In this document: piece by piece, positions 16,970 through 24,358 of the stretch
Numbering within the stretch: position 1 is the stretch's first letter
How the letters are laid out: each line of letters begins with the position of its first letter
Assembly (NCBI GenBank): GCA_003647275.1
Contig: QMMN01000019.1
Span: 1-41,248, forward strand
Origin: Deltaproteobacteria bacterium
Lineage (GTDB): Bacteria > Desulfobacterota > Desulfobacteria > Desulfobacterales > C00003060
Direction: 5' to 3'
Length of the DNA: 41,248 bases
The notes under the pieces: model-generated
Database searches by the model: none
What the model saw: only the letters and a program-made list of their open reading frames with translations
What the model was told of the DNA's origin: nothing
Program-made: the position numbers and the translations under genes

Positions 16970-18028
16970 TTACCTTCCTGCCAGCTTTTCATCAATCGCC
17001 CGATAAACTTCTTCAGGCGTAATAGCCTCAAGGCACTGGCTGACTTTGCTCCCGTTACACCCATCCCGCCCGCAAGGCTGACATGCCCAACCCTTCTTGA
17101 TGACGATGTGGCCGTTACCCCAGGGGCCCCACATGTGGTCCCCGGATGGGCCGAACAGGACAATAACGGGCGTATTTACTGCAGCTGAAATATGCATAGG
17201 GGCGCTGTCAACTCCAATGAACAAAATACTCCTTGATATGCAATATGCCAGTTGTTTCAGAGAAAGCATCCCGGACAAGTCTATTGGGTGGCTGTTGGCA
17301 AGTGAAAGGATCTCCCTCACCCGTTTTTTCTCTTTTTCATCAGGGGCACTGGTTACAACAACAGGAAGTTTATATTTTTCTGTAATATAGTCACACAACA
17401 AAGCATACCCCCTGGAATTCCATGTCTTAAAAAGCCAACGTGAAGTGGGATGAAGCACAACATACGGATCGCCTTCACCTAAACCCTTTTCTGACAACAG
17501 TTTTATACAAGCCCTTGAATCCTCTTCCGACCAAAATATGGCCAATCTCTTGTCAGTGGCCTCTATGCCAAGGGCCCGCACCAAAGCCAAATTATAGTCT
17601 ACCATGTGCTGGGTCGTTGTACTTATTTTAACGAGCCTTGAAAATAAATGATGGCGACCCAGAAAGGTTCTGTTGTGCGGCTCAAATCCGATCCTTACTT
17701 TGGCCCCGGTCACAAAACCCAGGAAGGCCCCCCTATCTCCGGCGCTCAGCTCTAAGACGAGATCAAAATTTCTTCTTCGAAGCTTCATCGCAAAGATTGC
17801 CTGTCTAAACAACCGACTAAACAAGGGAGCCCCTTCCGCCCTGTCCAGAACCATGACTTCATCCACGGCTGGATTGAGGGTCACCATCTCCTCTGTACCC
17901 ATATCTAGCAAGACCGTCAAACGGCTTTCAGGGTAGGCCTCTTTCAGGGCTGTCAATACAGGAGTCGCCACAAGGACATCGCCAATATGTTTTAATTTGA
18001 TGACTAAAATATTGCGATATTTTTCCAA
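16970..18028 (-). CDS. waaQ: WaaQ-like heptosyltransferase III (GT9)
   Basis: 352 residues of family 9. Signatures are NILVIKLKHIGDVLVATPVLTALKEAYP at the N-terminus, the VDEVMVLDRAE segment, FIGVDSAPMHISAAVNTPVIVLFGPSG, and the tail WACQPCGRDGCNGSKVSQCLEAI, which is characteristic of the heptosyltransferase III group. The enzyme is expected to add a side-branch heptose to the inner core. The start is TTG (18026-18028); no in-frame ATG is close, and an AAAGAGAG sequence at the end of the upstream GT2 gene can serve as the ribosome-binding site. The 7-bp gap points to translational coupling. The symbol is by family resemblance. Confidence 0.82.
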   Translation of the reverse strand: MEKYRNILVIKLKHIGDVLVATPVLTALKEAYPESRLTVLLDMGTEEMVTLNPAVDEVMVLDRAEGAPLFSRLFRQAIFAMKLRRRNFDLVLELSAGDRGAFLGFVTGAKVRIGFEPHNRTFLGRHHLFSRLVKISTTTQHMVDYNLALVRALGIEATDKRLAIFWSEEDSRACIKLLSEKGLGEGDPYVVLHPTSRWLFKTWNSRGYALLCDYITEKYKLPVVVTSAPDEKEKKRVREILSLANSHPIDLSGMLSLKQLAYCISRSILFIGVDSAPMHISAAVNTPVIVLFGPSGDHMWGPWGNGHIVIKKGWACQPCGRDGCNGSKVSQCLEAITPEEVYRAIDEKLAGR

Positions 18029-18035
18029 TGCTTAT

Positions 18036-18797
18036 TTATCTCTCTTTCTCAGTCTGACGTAATTCTTTGAGTTTTGCATATTTTACAAAAGTATAATATG
18101 AATAAAGTATGGCCAACTGAAACCCTAGAGCCCCATCCAAAAAACCCCGCTTTAAAAAATACATTTGTACAAAGGTGAACCAGGCGCGAAAGACCGTCTC
18201 GGTCCAGCTGACATGCCGCCCCTCCTTATAATAGGCTTCAGCAGATAATGTAGAGTATCGGTCCATCCTTTGAATGAAGTCTGAGATAGACCGGTAGGTA
18301 TAATGTTCAACAAAATGACGCAATCGCCCGACCGGCCCTGACACCTCAACGCCCTCATGGACAAAGCGTTCCTTGAATCTCCCATTATCTTTTCGAAAAA
18401 GCCTAATATGATATTCCGGGTACCACCCGCTGTGACGGACCCATCTATTCCCAAAAAAAACCTTATAGGGCAATTCGTATGCGGCCATAGCCGGTTCACC
18501 CGACCGAAAGAGGGCCAAGATTTCTTCTGAAAGTTCAGGCGTTAACCTTTCATCTGCATCAAGGGCAAGTATCCACGTATTTGTCGCTTTAGAAATTGCA
18601 TAGTTCTTTTGAGCCCCATAGCCGTCCAAGGCCCTCTGGAATATCTTATCCGTATATTTCCTGGCAATATCAATCGTGCGGTCTGTGCTGAAGCTGTCCA
18701 CGATAATGATCTCATCGGCCCACTGCACGCTTTCTAGGCATCTGCCGATATTTTGTTCCTCGTTATAGGTTATAATGACCACTGAAAGCTTTTCCAT
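18036..18797 (-). CDS. WaaE/KdtX-type GT2 glycosyltransferase
   Basis: 253 residues of family 2, GT-A fold. The N-terminal strand SVVIITYNEEQNIGRCLESV, IIIVDSFSTDRTI near 30-43 and the metal-binding ALDADERL (DxD at 80-82) mark the active site. VRHSGWYPEYHIRLFRKD and HEGVEV are typical of the WaaE/KdtX subgroup, which puts a beta-linked glucose on inner-core heptose I. A hydrophobic C-terminal segment (about 205-240) fits peripheral membrane attachment. It starts at an ATG and is coupled to the WaaQ-like gene downstream. A core role is strongly supported by context; the sugar is inferred. Confidence 0.85.
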   Translation of the reverse strand: MEKLSVVIITYNEEQNIGRCLESVQWADEIIIVDSFSTDRTIDIARKYTDKIFQRALDGYGAQKNYAISKATNTWILALDADERLTPELSEEILALFRSGEPAMAAYELPYKVFFGNRWVRHSGWYPEYHIRLFRKDNGRFKERFVHEGVEVSGPVGRLRHFVEHYTYRSISDFIQRMDRYSTLSAEAYYKEGRHVSWTETVFRAWFTFVQMYFLKRGFLDGALGFQLAILYSYYTFVKYAKLKELRQTEKER

Positions 18798-18821
18798 GAC
18801 CCATATACCTACAGCTTATGA

Positions 18822-19616
18822 TTATATCCGGCTTTTTCCCTTTTTTAGCTTTATTTTGAAATCAAACAGATTGTCGCTTCGCTTTATGATAATTCGTTTG
18901 AGCTCAAAGGGGTCAACCGCCTCGTCGTTATCACCCGGATGTATGACACAGGCCGCCTGAAATCCAGCTTCTCGCACGGCCCATCGCACCTGACGATTTT
19001 CCTTCCCATAGGGGTAAGAAAATGAACCGACCTCAGTGCCCAACGCGCCCTCTAAAACAGCCTTGGAAGCTCTCACATCAGATTCAACTGCACTTAAAGG
19101 CAACCGCGTGAGGTCTTGATGGGAGTGGCTATGTGAGCCAAATTCAATCCCGCTGCCCGCAAGATCCCTAATCTCCTCTAAATTCAGCAACGGCTCCTCA
19201 GGTTCCCCTTTTTCTCGGTCCCACAAATTGACGCCGCCGATGTATTTTGTTACCAAAAAAACAACCGGTTTAAAGCCATAACTCTTCAGGATTGGCCAAG
19301 CAGTCGTGTAAAAGTTTCGGTAACCGTCATCAAAAGTGATAATAATGGGTTTTGACGGACACACACCATGCCCATTCCTATAATTTAACCACTGCTTTAT
19401 GGTTATGCTCTGATATCCCTTTGCCTTCAAATAGGCCATCTGGGAACGAAATCTTTTTGGGGAGACCCGAAGTTTTGGCAGCTCGGTGCTGGCGGTGTCA
19501 TCGCTCACCATGTGGTACATCAAGATAGGCACACCGCGAATATCTCGCCGCCACACATTAAACCGAAGCAAAAATCCGATTAACGCAGCCAATAAGATAG
19601 CACAAAATAACAGCAT
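18822..19616 (-). CDS. Membrane-anchored polysaccharide deacetylase (CE4/NodB fold)
   Basis: 264 residues: a single N-terminal membrane segment (about 2-18) followed by a NodB-type domain. Visible motifs are VPILMYHMVSDD near 29-40, the metal and base motif TFDDGY (94-99), FGSHSHSHQDL (159-169, second metal-binding histidine motif) and SYPYGK. It should remove acetyl groups from N-acetylated sugars, probably at the periplasmic face because of the anchor. GAGAG precedes the ATG. It sits 24 bp upstream of the WaaE-type gene. The substrate could be a hexosamine of the core or surface glycan, or peptidoglycan; context favours LPS. Upstream lies the 903-bp repeat-filled spacer. Confidence 0.88.
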   Translation of the reverse strand: MLLFCAILLAALIGFLLRFNVWRRDIRGVPILMYHMVSDDTASTELPKLRVSPKRFRSQMAYLKAKGYQSITIKQWLNYRNGHGVCPSKPIIITFDDGYRNFYTTAWPILKSYGFKPVVFLVTKYIGGVNLWDREKGEPEEPLLNLEEIRDLAGSGIEFGSHSHSHQDLTRLPLSAVESDVRASKAVLEGALGTEVGSFSYPYGKENRQVRWAVREAGFQAACVIHPGDNDEAVDPFELKRIIIKRSDNLFDFKIKLKKGKSRI

Positions 19617-19696
19617 AAAGTTCTCTCGCCCGCTTCCCTGACCTGTTAAATGGTCGGGATTAACAGGAGCAAAATGTCAGAGGGAGTCTAGAGGCC

Positions 19697-19940
19697 TTTG
19701 CATAACCCCTTTTCACTCCTTTATATGAGCTTTTTGACCCATGCACGTGCTTGCTCACTAAATCCTAACACGGAGCGAAGCGAAGTGCCTCTGTTCAAGC
19801 CGTCAGGCGCAACCTTTGCGCTCAAACTCGGCCAAGGGCCTTCAAACAGTTTAGGATTTGCCCACTAAAGTGGGCCGTTCGCTTCGCCCGGATGGGTGCC
19901 CCAAAAAGTTCATAATCGCCGCTCAAATGAGTTATGCAAA
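19697..19940. repeat. Family C multi-hairpin element, copy 2 (reverse orientation)
   Basis: The outer arms TTTGCATAAC (19697-19706) and GTTATGCAAA (19931-19940) pair perfectly; a second layer pairs ATGAGCTTTTTG with CAAAAAGTTCAT, and a third pairs AATCCTAA with TTAGGATT. The core is the reverse complement of the other copies. It includes GCC-GTCA-GGC (19799-19808), GCGCAACC/TTTGCGC, and GGCC-AAG-GGCC (19830-19840). It lies about 80 bp upstream of the deacetylase start, in the 903-bp spacer 19617-20519, which holds no gene. Confidence 0.85.
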
Positions 19941-20026
19941 CGTCTCGTCTACTTCCGGCACCGTAATGTGCTGACTGCGCGCATTATTTAACAGGATGAA
20001 TCGCTCGAGTCCGCAGAAAGCACTAG

Positions 20027-20233
20027 AAGTTATTTCAAAACCCTTGGACGACTCATTTTGGCCATTTTTGTAAAAAGTTCTTAGCGAAGCGAAGCGTCAA
20101 AAAATTGTAACGGTTTGAGGGCGTGAGCCCGAGTTAGCGCATGGCTTCACTCCGTGCTACAATTTTAGCGAAGCGAGCTTAGAACTTTCAAAAATGGCCG
20201 AACAGACCAAGGAAAAGGGTTTTAAAATAGCTT
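20027..20233. repeat. Family C multi-hairpin element, copy 3
   Basis: The outer arms at 20027-20045 (AAGTTATTTCAAAACCCTT) and 20215-20233 (AAGGGTTTTAAAATAGCTT) pair with two mismatches; the inner arms GGCCATTTTTG (20060-20070) and CAAAAATGGCC (20189-20199) pair perfectly. The core has GGGC-GTGA-GCCC (20119-20130) and AAAATTGTA facing TACAATTTT, but lacks the GCC-TGAC-GGC segment seen in the other copies. It is in the opposite orientation to copy 2, 86 bp away. Confidence 0.85.
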
Positions 20234-20316
20234 GTAAGATAATTTTTCCTTGGTCTGAGGTCTGATTTTTTAAGTGAAAAAATCAGGCCAAACAATCAGT
20301 CCGCCGAAGGCGGACT
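20203..20316. repeat. Cluster of three hairpins downstream of the Trm112 gene
   Basis: CAGACCAAGGAAAA (20203-20216) pairs perfectly with 20244-20257. GGTCTGATTTTTT (20259-20271) pairs with AAAAAATCAGGCC (20277-20289). AGTCCGCC-GAA-GGCGGACT (20298-20316) is a strong GC hairpin. For minus-strand transcripts they lie 200-320 bp past the Trm112 stop and could act as 3' ends or processing sites. A related GGTCTGATTTTTT hairpin is at 21850-21885. 20317-20519 shows nothing further that I can name. Confidence 0.6.
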
Positions 20317-20519
20317 ATTTATGATCCTGCTAATGCCGTCTTTGAGTATAAAAATTTGCGACTCTCGCCTTGTGAACATGTCCTGCGGTATCGGAACGGG
20401 AATTGTAGCAGGTTTCCCGGCCCTCCGAGCCAGAGGCCATCAGGGTCGATGGCTCAGGAAATCTGCTAAAAAATTCAGCGCCTCCGCGCCCTCTGTGAGA
20501 GATAAAATACGCCCTGAAC

Positions 20520-20693
20520 TCACTTTTCTATTGGCTTTGCTTCATCGATAAGCATGATGGGGATGTCATCCTTGATTTCATAAAGGAGTTTGCACCTGTC
20601 ACAAATAAGGCCATCTTTTGTTTCATTTAAATAGATATCCCCCTTGCACTTGGGACAGGCCAAGATATCCAATAACTCCTGGCTGATTGCCAT
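20520..20693 (-). CDS. Trm112-like zinc-ribbon protein
   Basis: A small gene of 57 residues beginning MAISQELLDILACPKCKGD and ending IEK, found by reading the minus strand from ATG 20691-20693, with AAAGGGGG a few bases upstream. Four cysteines (C13, C16, C31, C34) form the CPxC...CxxC zinc ribbon, and IKDDIPIML matches the Trm112/YcaR family C-terminal motif. Bacterial members are small partner proteins of unclear role. In E. coli the homologue ycaR lies between lpxK and kdsB, so an LPS neighbourhood is usual. It is downstream of the SDR epimerase gene and separated from it by a short repeat spacer. The family call is secure; the function is not known. Confidence 0.88.
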   Translation of the reverse strand: MAISQELLDILACPKCKGDIYLNETKDGLICDRCKLLYEIKDDIPIMLIDEAKPIEK

Positions 20694-20717
20694 GACTTTA
20701 CCCCCTTTCCAAAGAAA

Positions 20718-20795
20718 CGGTCGAGTGGTTATCGGTCATTGGTTACTGGGTGCTAATGACTATCCAACTACTCGACTACTCGACCACTGACCAAC
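20718..20795. repeat. Iterated spacer repeat running into a gene end (family E)
   Basis: The left half reads GTCGAGTGGTTATCGGTCATTGG; the right half reads ACTACTCGACTACTCGACCACTGACC, which is its approximate complement. The right half enters the epimerase gene: its last residues (LVSGRVVE) and TAG stop (20768-20770) are encoded by the repeat. This suggests the repeat grew into or replaced the original 3' end. Confidence 0.65.
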
Positions 20796-21724
20796 TTCTT
20801 GACCCATTCATACTCCGTCTTTAGACCATCCCGAATCGACACCTTCGGCTTATATCCCACTTTTTCTCCTGCCTTTGTCATGTTGGCCAAGGTGTGCCGG
20901 ACATCTCCCTTTTGGGTGCCCTGATAATGCACCTTCAGCTCTCGACCCAATAGCTCCTTCATCAATTCTATGACCTCGTTTAAAGTAACGCGTGAGCCTC
21001 CCCCAATATTGAATACTTCTCCTGGCATGGCCTTTTCAAAAGCTAGCCAGTTGGCTTCCACAATATCGTCCACGTGAGTGAAGTCTCTACTTTGTTCGCC
21101 ATCCCCGTATACCTTCAGGGGTTTGTCCTCCAGTGCCCATCTAAAGAAGCGATGAAAGGCCATATCCGGCCGCTGCCGAGCCCCATAAACCGTGAAATAG
21201 CGAAGTGAAACTGTTGGTATTCCAAAATTTTTATAGTAAAGACAGCATAGGTTTTCAGCAGCTAATTTCGAGACACCATAAGGGGATACCGGGCATGGCA
21301 TGGAAGATTCGTTCATGGGAAGATCTTTGGTGTCTCCGTAAACCGAAGATGAGGAGGCATAAACGAATTTCTCGACCGGACTTTGCTTGCATGCCTCAAG
21401 CAGCATCTGTGTTGCAAGAATGTTGTTGTCAGAGTAAATTTTAAAGTTCTGTCCCCAACTCGCTCGCACACCTGCCTGGGCGGATTGGTGAAAAATCACA
21501 TCAACTCCGTTCAAAAGTCTTAGCAAGTCGACCTCAAGAAGACTTCCTTCGATGAATTCAAAATTTAGATTCTTCCTCAAACAAGCAATATTAGCCTCCT
21601 TGATAGACCTGGGATAATAATCCATAAAATTATCGATACCTACGACCTTACATGCCTTTTTAATCAAATATTCACTTAAATGGGATCCGATAAACCCGGC
21701 TGCCCCTGTCACCAAACACTTCAA
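20768..21724 (-). CDS. SDR-family NAD-dependent sugar epimerase
   Basis: 318 residues of the extended short-chain dehydrogenase type. It has GAAGFIGS (7-14) for NAD binding, HQSAQAGVRASW near 79-90, SSSSVYGD (124-131), the catalytic pair Y149-x3-K153 in YGVSKLAAE, and YGARQRPDMAFHRF, which resembles UDP-glucuronate 4-epimerases. It probably converts UDP-GlcA (from Ugd) to UDP-GalA or acts on UDP-glucose; a decarboxylase is less likely. The start is TTG (21722-21724) with a strong GGAGGGG 6 nt upstream. Its last seven or eight residues come from the neighbouring spacer repeat, so the natural C-terminus is probably near EWVKKL. The substrate is uncertain. Confidence 0.85.
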   Translation of the reverse strand: MKCLVTGAAGFIGSHLSEYLIKKACKVVGIDNFMDYYPRSIKEANIACLRKNLNFEFIEGSLLEVDLLRLLNGVDVIFHQSAQAGVRASWGQNFKIYSDNNILATQMLLEACKQSPVEKFVYASSSSVYGDTKDLPMNESSMPCPVSPYGVSKLAAENLCCLYYKNFGIPTVSLRYFTVYGARQRPDMAFHRFFRWALEDKPLKVYGDGEQSRDFTHVDDIVEANWLAFEKAMPGEVFNIGGGSRVTLNEVIELMKELLGRELKVHYQGTQKGDVRHTLANMTKAGEKVGYKPKVSIRDGLKTEYEWVKKLVSGRVVE

Positions 21725-21849
21725 ATCGCCCCTCCTTATCTCCCCATCTTTTAATCTGTTACAGGACTATGCCATGTAACAGCTTGATGTTCTCTCGCCC
21801 GCTCCTTCCAGTCGCTTGAGTCCCCAGAGATCACTGAGATGATTTTTCC

Positions 21850-21885
21850 TTGGTCTGATTTTTTGAATGGAAAAAATCAGACCAA
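21850..21885. terminator. Perfect 15-bp hairpin between GT4 gene and epimerase
   Basis: TTGGTCTGATTTTTT (21850-21864) and AAAAAATCAGACCAA (21871-21885) are perfect complements with a 6-nt loop. The T-tracts sit inside the stem, so it is not a classical intrinsic terminator, but it may end or stabilise the GT4 transcript. The flanking GAT(A/G)ATTTTTCCTTGGTCTGA is shared with 20238-20258, so this is a two-copy repeat. The rest of spacer 21725-22004 has a small GCCCC-TGTC-GGGGC hairpin and no gene. Confidence 0.6.
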
Positions 21886-22004
21886 CACTTAGCCCCTGTC
21901 GGGGCATATAATATTTCGTATGTCCCGAGCAACGTAAGGGATGGCAGTTTGAGCCTCTGTGTGCTCTGCGAGAGACAAAAAGACCCCGGCTCAGTACTGA
22001 TCAG

Positions 22005-23108
22005 TTACCCAATCTTCCGTCTATATATGCTACGATACAGCTCAATGGTCCTATCCAGCATATTCTCGTAATCATAATATTTCTCAACCACAGATCTGCC
22101 ATTTTCCCCCAAGATTCGTGAAAGCTTTTCGTCCTTTAACAGCCTTAAGATTCCTTGTGCAACAGCCTCGGCATTATTCGGTTCAACCAATAGTCCTGTT
22201 TCCTCTGGCTTAATCACCTCAGAGATACTCCCAGCATTTGTCGCTACAACAGGCTTTTTCATCGCCAAATACTGAAGTACAGCCTGAGGTACACCTTCCG
22301 CCGATTCTGAAGTCAAAACACATACATCAGAAGCTGCCAAAATCTCGGGAATGTCTTCTCGATAGCCGGTCATTATCACATTTTTCCCGATCTCCAACTG
22401 TTCTATTTTTCTTTGAATATTATTGAAGCCCGGCCCATCGCCGACCACCCAAAAAACAGTAGATGGCATAACGCTCAACACACCCATAGCTGCCTCTAGA
22501 AAAACATCGTGTCTTTTCCAGCTTCTCAAAACCGCCACCATGGTCACGACTTTTGTGCCTTTTTCAATCTGCAATTCTTGCATGATGGTTGCGCCTGAAA
22601 TCTCAGGCCGGAATCTGTTCAACATGACGCCAGTAGGTATCGAAAATATCTTTTCACCGTTAAGATGGTTTTCTTCTATCATCATTCTGCGAATCGACTC
22701 GCCTGTCGTGACGATAGCATCAGGCATTCTATACACAAAGTTTAAAAAGTGTTTTGGTATAGGGACCGAAAGGTGTCGCGTTCTGACGAGCACGGGGACA
22801 TTTGCGATCTTTGCTGCAAAGGAAGCTATCCAGCTGTCAACTGAACTGTGTGTATTCACCACCGTAATATCCTTCTCCTTGAAAAGCTTGATTATCTTCC
22901 ACAGTGCATTCCCATCAAGGCTGTGCCTTATGTCCAGAAAGTATGTCCGAATGCCATTTTTTTGTCCTTCTGTAGCCAGCCTACTTTCCGGAGAACAAAG
23001 AATGCCCACCTCATGTCCCCTATCTATCAACCCCTTGGCGTCAAGAAGGATTCGTATTTCCTGCCCCCCCCATCCTTTTGACCATTCCGTATGAAGAACC
23101 TTAAGCAT
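22005..23108 (-). CDS. GT4 family glycosyltransferase
   Basis: 367 residues. The N-terminus KVLHTEWSKGWGGQEIRILLDAKGL is typical of GT4 enzymes found in LPS core loci. The donor domain carries VVTMVAVLRSWKRHDVFLEAA, VFWVVGDGPGFNNI, VIMTGYREDIPEILAASDVCVLTSESAEGVPQAVLQYLAMKKPVVATNAG, and a C-terminal YRSIY helix. ATG start with AAAGG upstream. It lies 99 bp downstream of waaC, so it probably acts on the inner core early after heptose I. The donor is unknown. A short iterated GTTTG-rich region of no recognised function separates it from waaC. Confidence 0.83.
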   Translation of the reverse strand: MLKVLHTEWSKGWGGQEIRILLDAKGLIDRGHEVGILCSPESRLATEGQKNGIRTYFLDIRHSLDGNALWKIIKLFKEKDITVVNTHSSVDSWIASFAAKIANVPVLVRTRHLSVPIPKHFLNFVYRMPDAIVTTGESIRRMMIEENHLNGEKIFSIPTGVMLNRFRPEISGATIMQELQIEKGTKVVTMVAVLRSWKRHDVFLEAAMGVLSVMPSTVFWVVGDGPGFNNIQRKIEQLEIGKNVIMTGYREDIPEILAASDVCVLTSESAEGVPQAVLQYLAMKKPVVATNAGSISEVIKPEETGLLVEPNNAEAVAQGILRLLKDEKLSRILGENGRSVVEKYYDYENMLDRTIELYRSIYRRKIG

Positions 23109-23207
23109 CTAAAAACCTTTTGGAGAACATCATATTAATATTGTTTGCAATAAATAATGCAGAGACGTTTGCACGGCTGTTTGGGTAACAGCCTGTTTAG
23201 ATATAAA

Positions 23208-24254
23208 CTATTTGATACTCCCCTTCGTAAGCACCCTGGAAACAGCACCAAAGGCCTGCTCAACAGCGATATGCTTCATACACGCAACACTGTCACATGT
23301 CTTTTTAAAGCAGGGGCTACAAGACAAGCCAGTGCGTAGGACTTCGTGGCCTTCACCGAACGGACCTGTCCTCCAAGGCGCCGTAGGGCCGAAAAGGGCC
23401 ACGACTGGCGTGCCAACTGCTGCAGCCAAATGCATGGGGCCTGTATCCGTTGAGACCATGCATCTGGACATATCATAGAGGGCAGCCAACTCCTTTAAAT
23501 CGGTCTGCCCTGAAAGGTCAATGCACGTGTTCTGCATTTTGGAGATAATCTTTGTAATTTCTTTCTTGTCTGCCTTGTTACCAGTAAAAATCACAAAACA
23601 CCCCAGCCCCTCAATCAGCATGTCTGCTAACCTGGAAAAATTTTCAGCCGGCCAAAGTTTGGTGTCCCATTTTGCCACCGGATTTATGGAAATAACAGAT
23701 TGCGCATCCCATCCCTTTTGGCGCAGCATTGACCTGACATTTGATCTTTCCGTCTCCCCGATGGGGATATTAAATCTTATACCTCGGGTATTCACACCCA
23801 GATGTTGAATCAAATTTAAATATCTGAAAATTGCATGTTTGTCCATATCAAAGGGGGGCATACGATCATTCAAAACAATGTAGCTGAATTCACGAGTCTT
23901 GTTGTAGCCGACTTTTCTTTTCCCCCGGCACAGAGAAACCATCATGGCACTTTTGAGCAGTCCTTGAAAGTCAATCACCCAGTCGTATGTTGTATCACGA
24001 AGTTCCTTTGCAAAGCGAAAGATGCCTTTCACGCTCTCCAGGCAGGAGGTGCCTGCGAGCCCCTTTAGCCAGCGTTCCCGTTTCAAAACAAGAACCCGAT
24101 CAACGGCCTCATGCGACTTGACAATCCCAGAGGCAGCCTCCTCCACCAACCAGGTGATGTGGGCGGAGGGAAAGTGCTCCCTAAGGGCATTTGCTGCCGG
24201 CAGCGTGTGGATCACGTCTCCGATGGCACTCATTTTGACGATCAGTATTTTCAC
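23208..24254 (-). CDS. waaC: LPS heptosyltransferase I
   Basis: 348 residues of GT9. MKILIVKMSAIGDVIHTLPAANALREHFP is the classic WaaC opening; ITWLVEEAASGIV, VDRVLVLKR and DWVIDFQGLLKSAMM follow as in known WaaC proteins. The C-terminal donor block is VSTDTGPMHLAAAVGTPVVALFGPT, followed by a cysteine tail SCSPCFKKTC. WaaC adds the first L-glycero-D-manno-heptose to Kdo. The start is GTG (24252-24254), with the family A repeat immediately upstream and no clear ribosome-binding site. The next gene upstream is the AAA ATPase, which separates it from waaF. Confidence 0.9.
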   Translation of the reverse strand: MKILIVKMSAIGDVIHTLPAANALREHFPSAHITWLVEEAASGIVKSHEAVDRVLVLKRERWLKGLAGTSCLESVKGIFRFAKELRDTTYDWVIDFQGLLKSAMMVSLCRGKRKVGYNKTREFSYIVLNDRMPPFDMDKHAIFRYLNLIQHLGVNTRGIRFNIPIGETERSNVRSMLRQKGWDAQSVISINPVAKWDTKLWPAENFSRLADMLIEGLGCFVIFTGNKADKKEITKIISKMQNTCIDLSGQTDLKELAALYDMSRCMVSTDTGPMHLAAAVGTPVVALFGPTAPWRTGPFGEGHEVLRTGLSCSPCFKKTCDSVACMKHIAVEQAFGAVSRVLTKGSIK

Positions 24255-24264
24255 AAGATCAGTA

Positions 24265-24296
24265 ATGTCTAAAGTAAATTAGAGTGAGCTAAAAGG
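24265..24296. repeat. Family A repeat, single arm
   Basis: ATGTCTAAAGTAAATTAGAGTGAGCTAAAAGG carries three degenerate GTG(N2-3)CTAAA units about 10 bp upstream of the waaC start. No facing arm is visible. Confidence 0.6.
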
Positions 24297-24326
24297 AGTT
24301 GTGCAAAAGTCTCCAATATTCCAGTT

Positions 24327-24339
24327 GGGGCAAAGCCCC
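24327..24339. terminator. GC hairpin after AAA ATPase gene
   Basis: GGGGC-AAA-GCCCC, about 20 nt past the minus-strand stop of the AAA ATPase gene. It is short with no T-run; a weak 3' end signal at best. Confidence 0.3.
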
Positions 24340-24358
24340 TTGTTCGTTACCCCCGGCA

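Noticed and set aside
19617-20519. Long spacer considered as an insertion sequence
   Set aside because: It has inverted repeats but no transposase frame; the content is two family C copies and hairpins.
22423-23094. A 223-residue plus-strand open frame
   Set aside because: Antisense shadow of a clear GT4 gene; composition is not protein-like.
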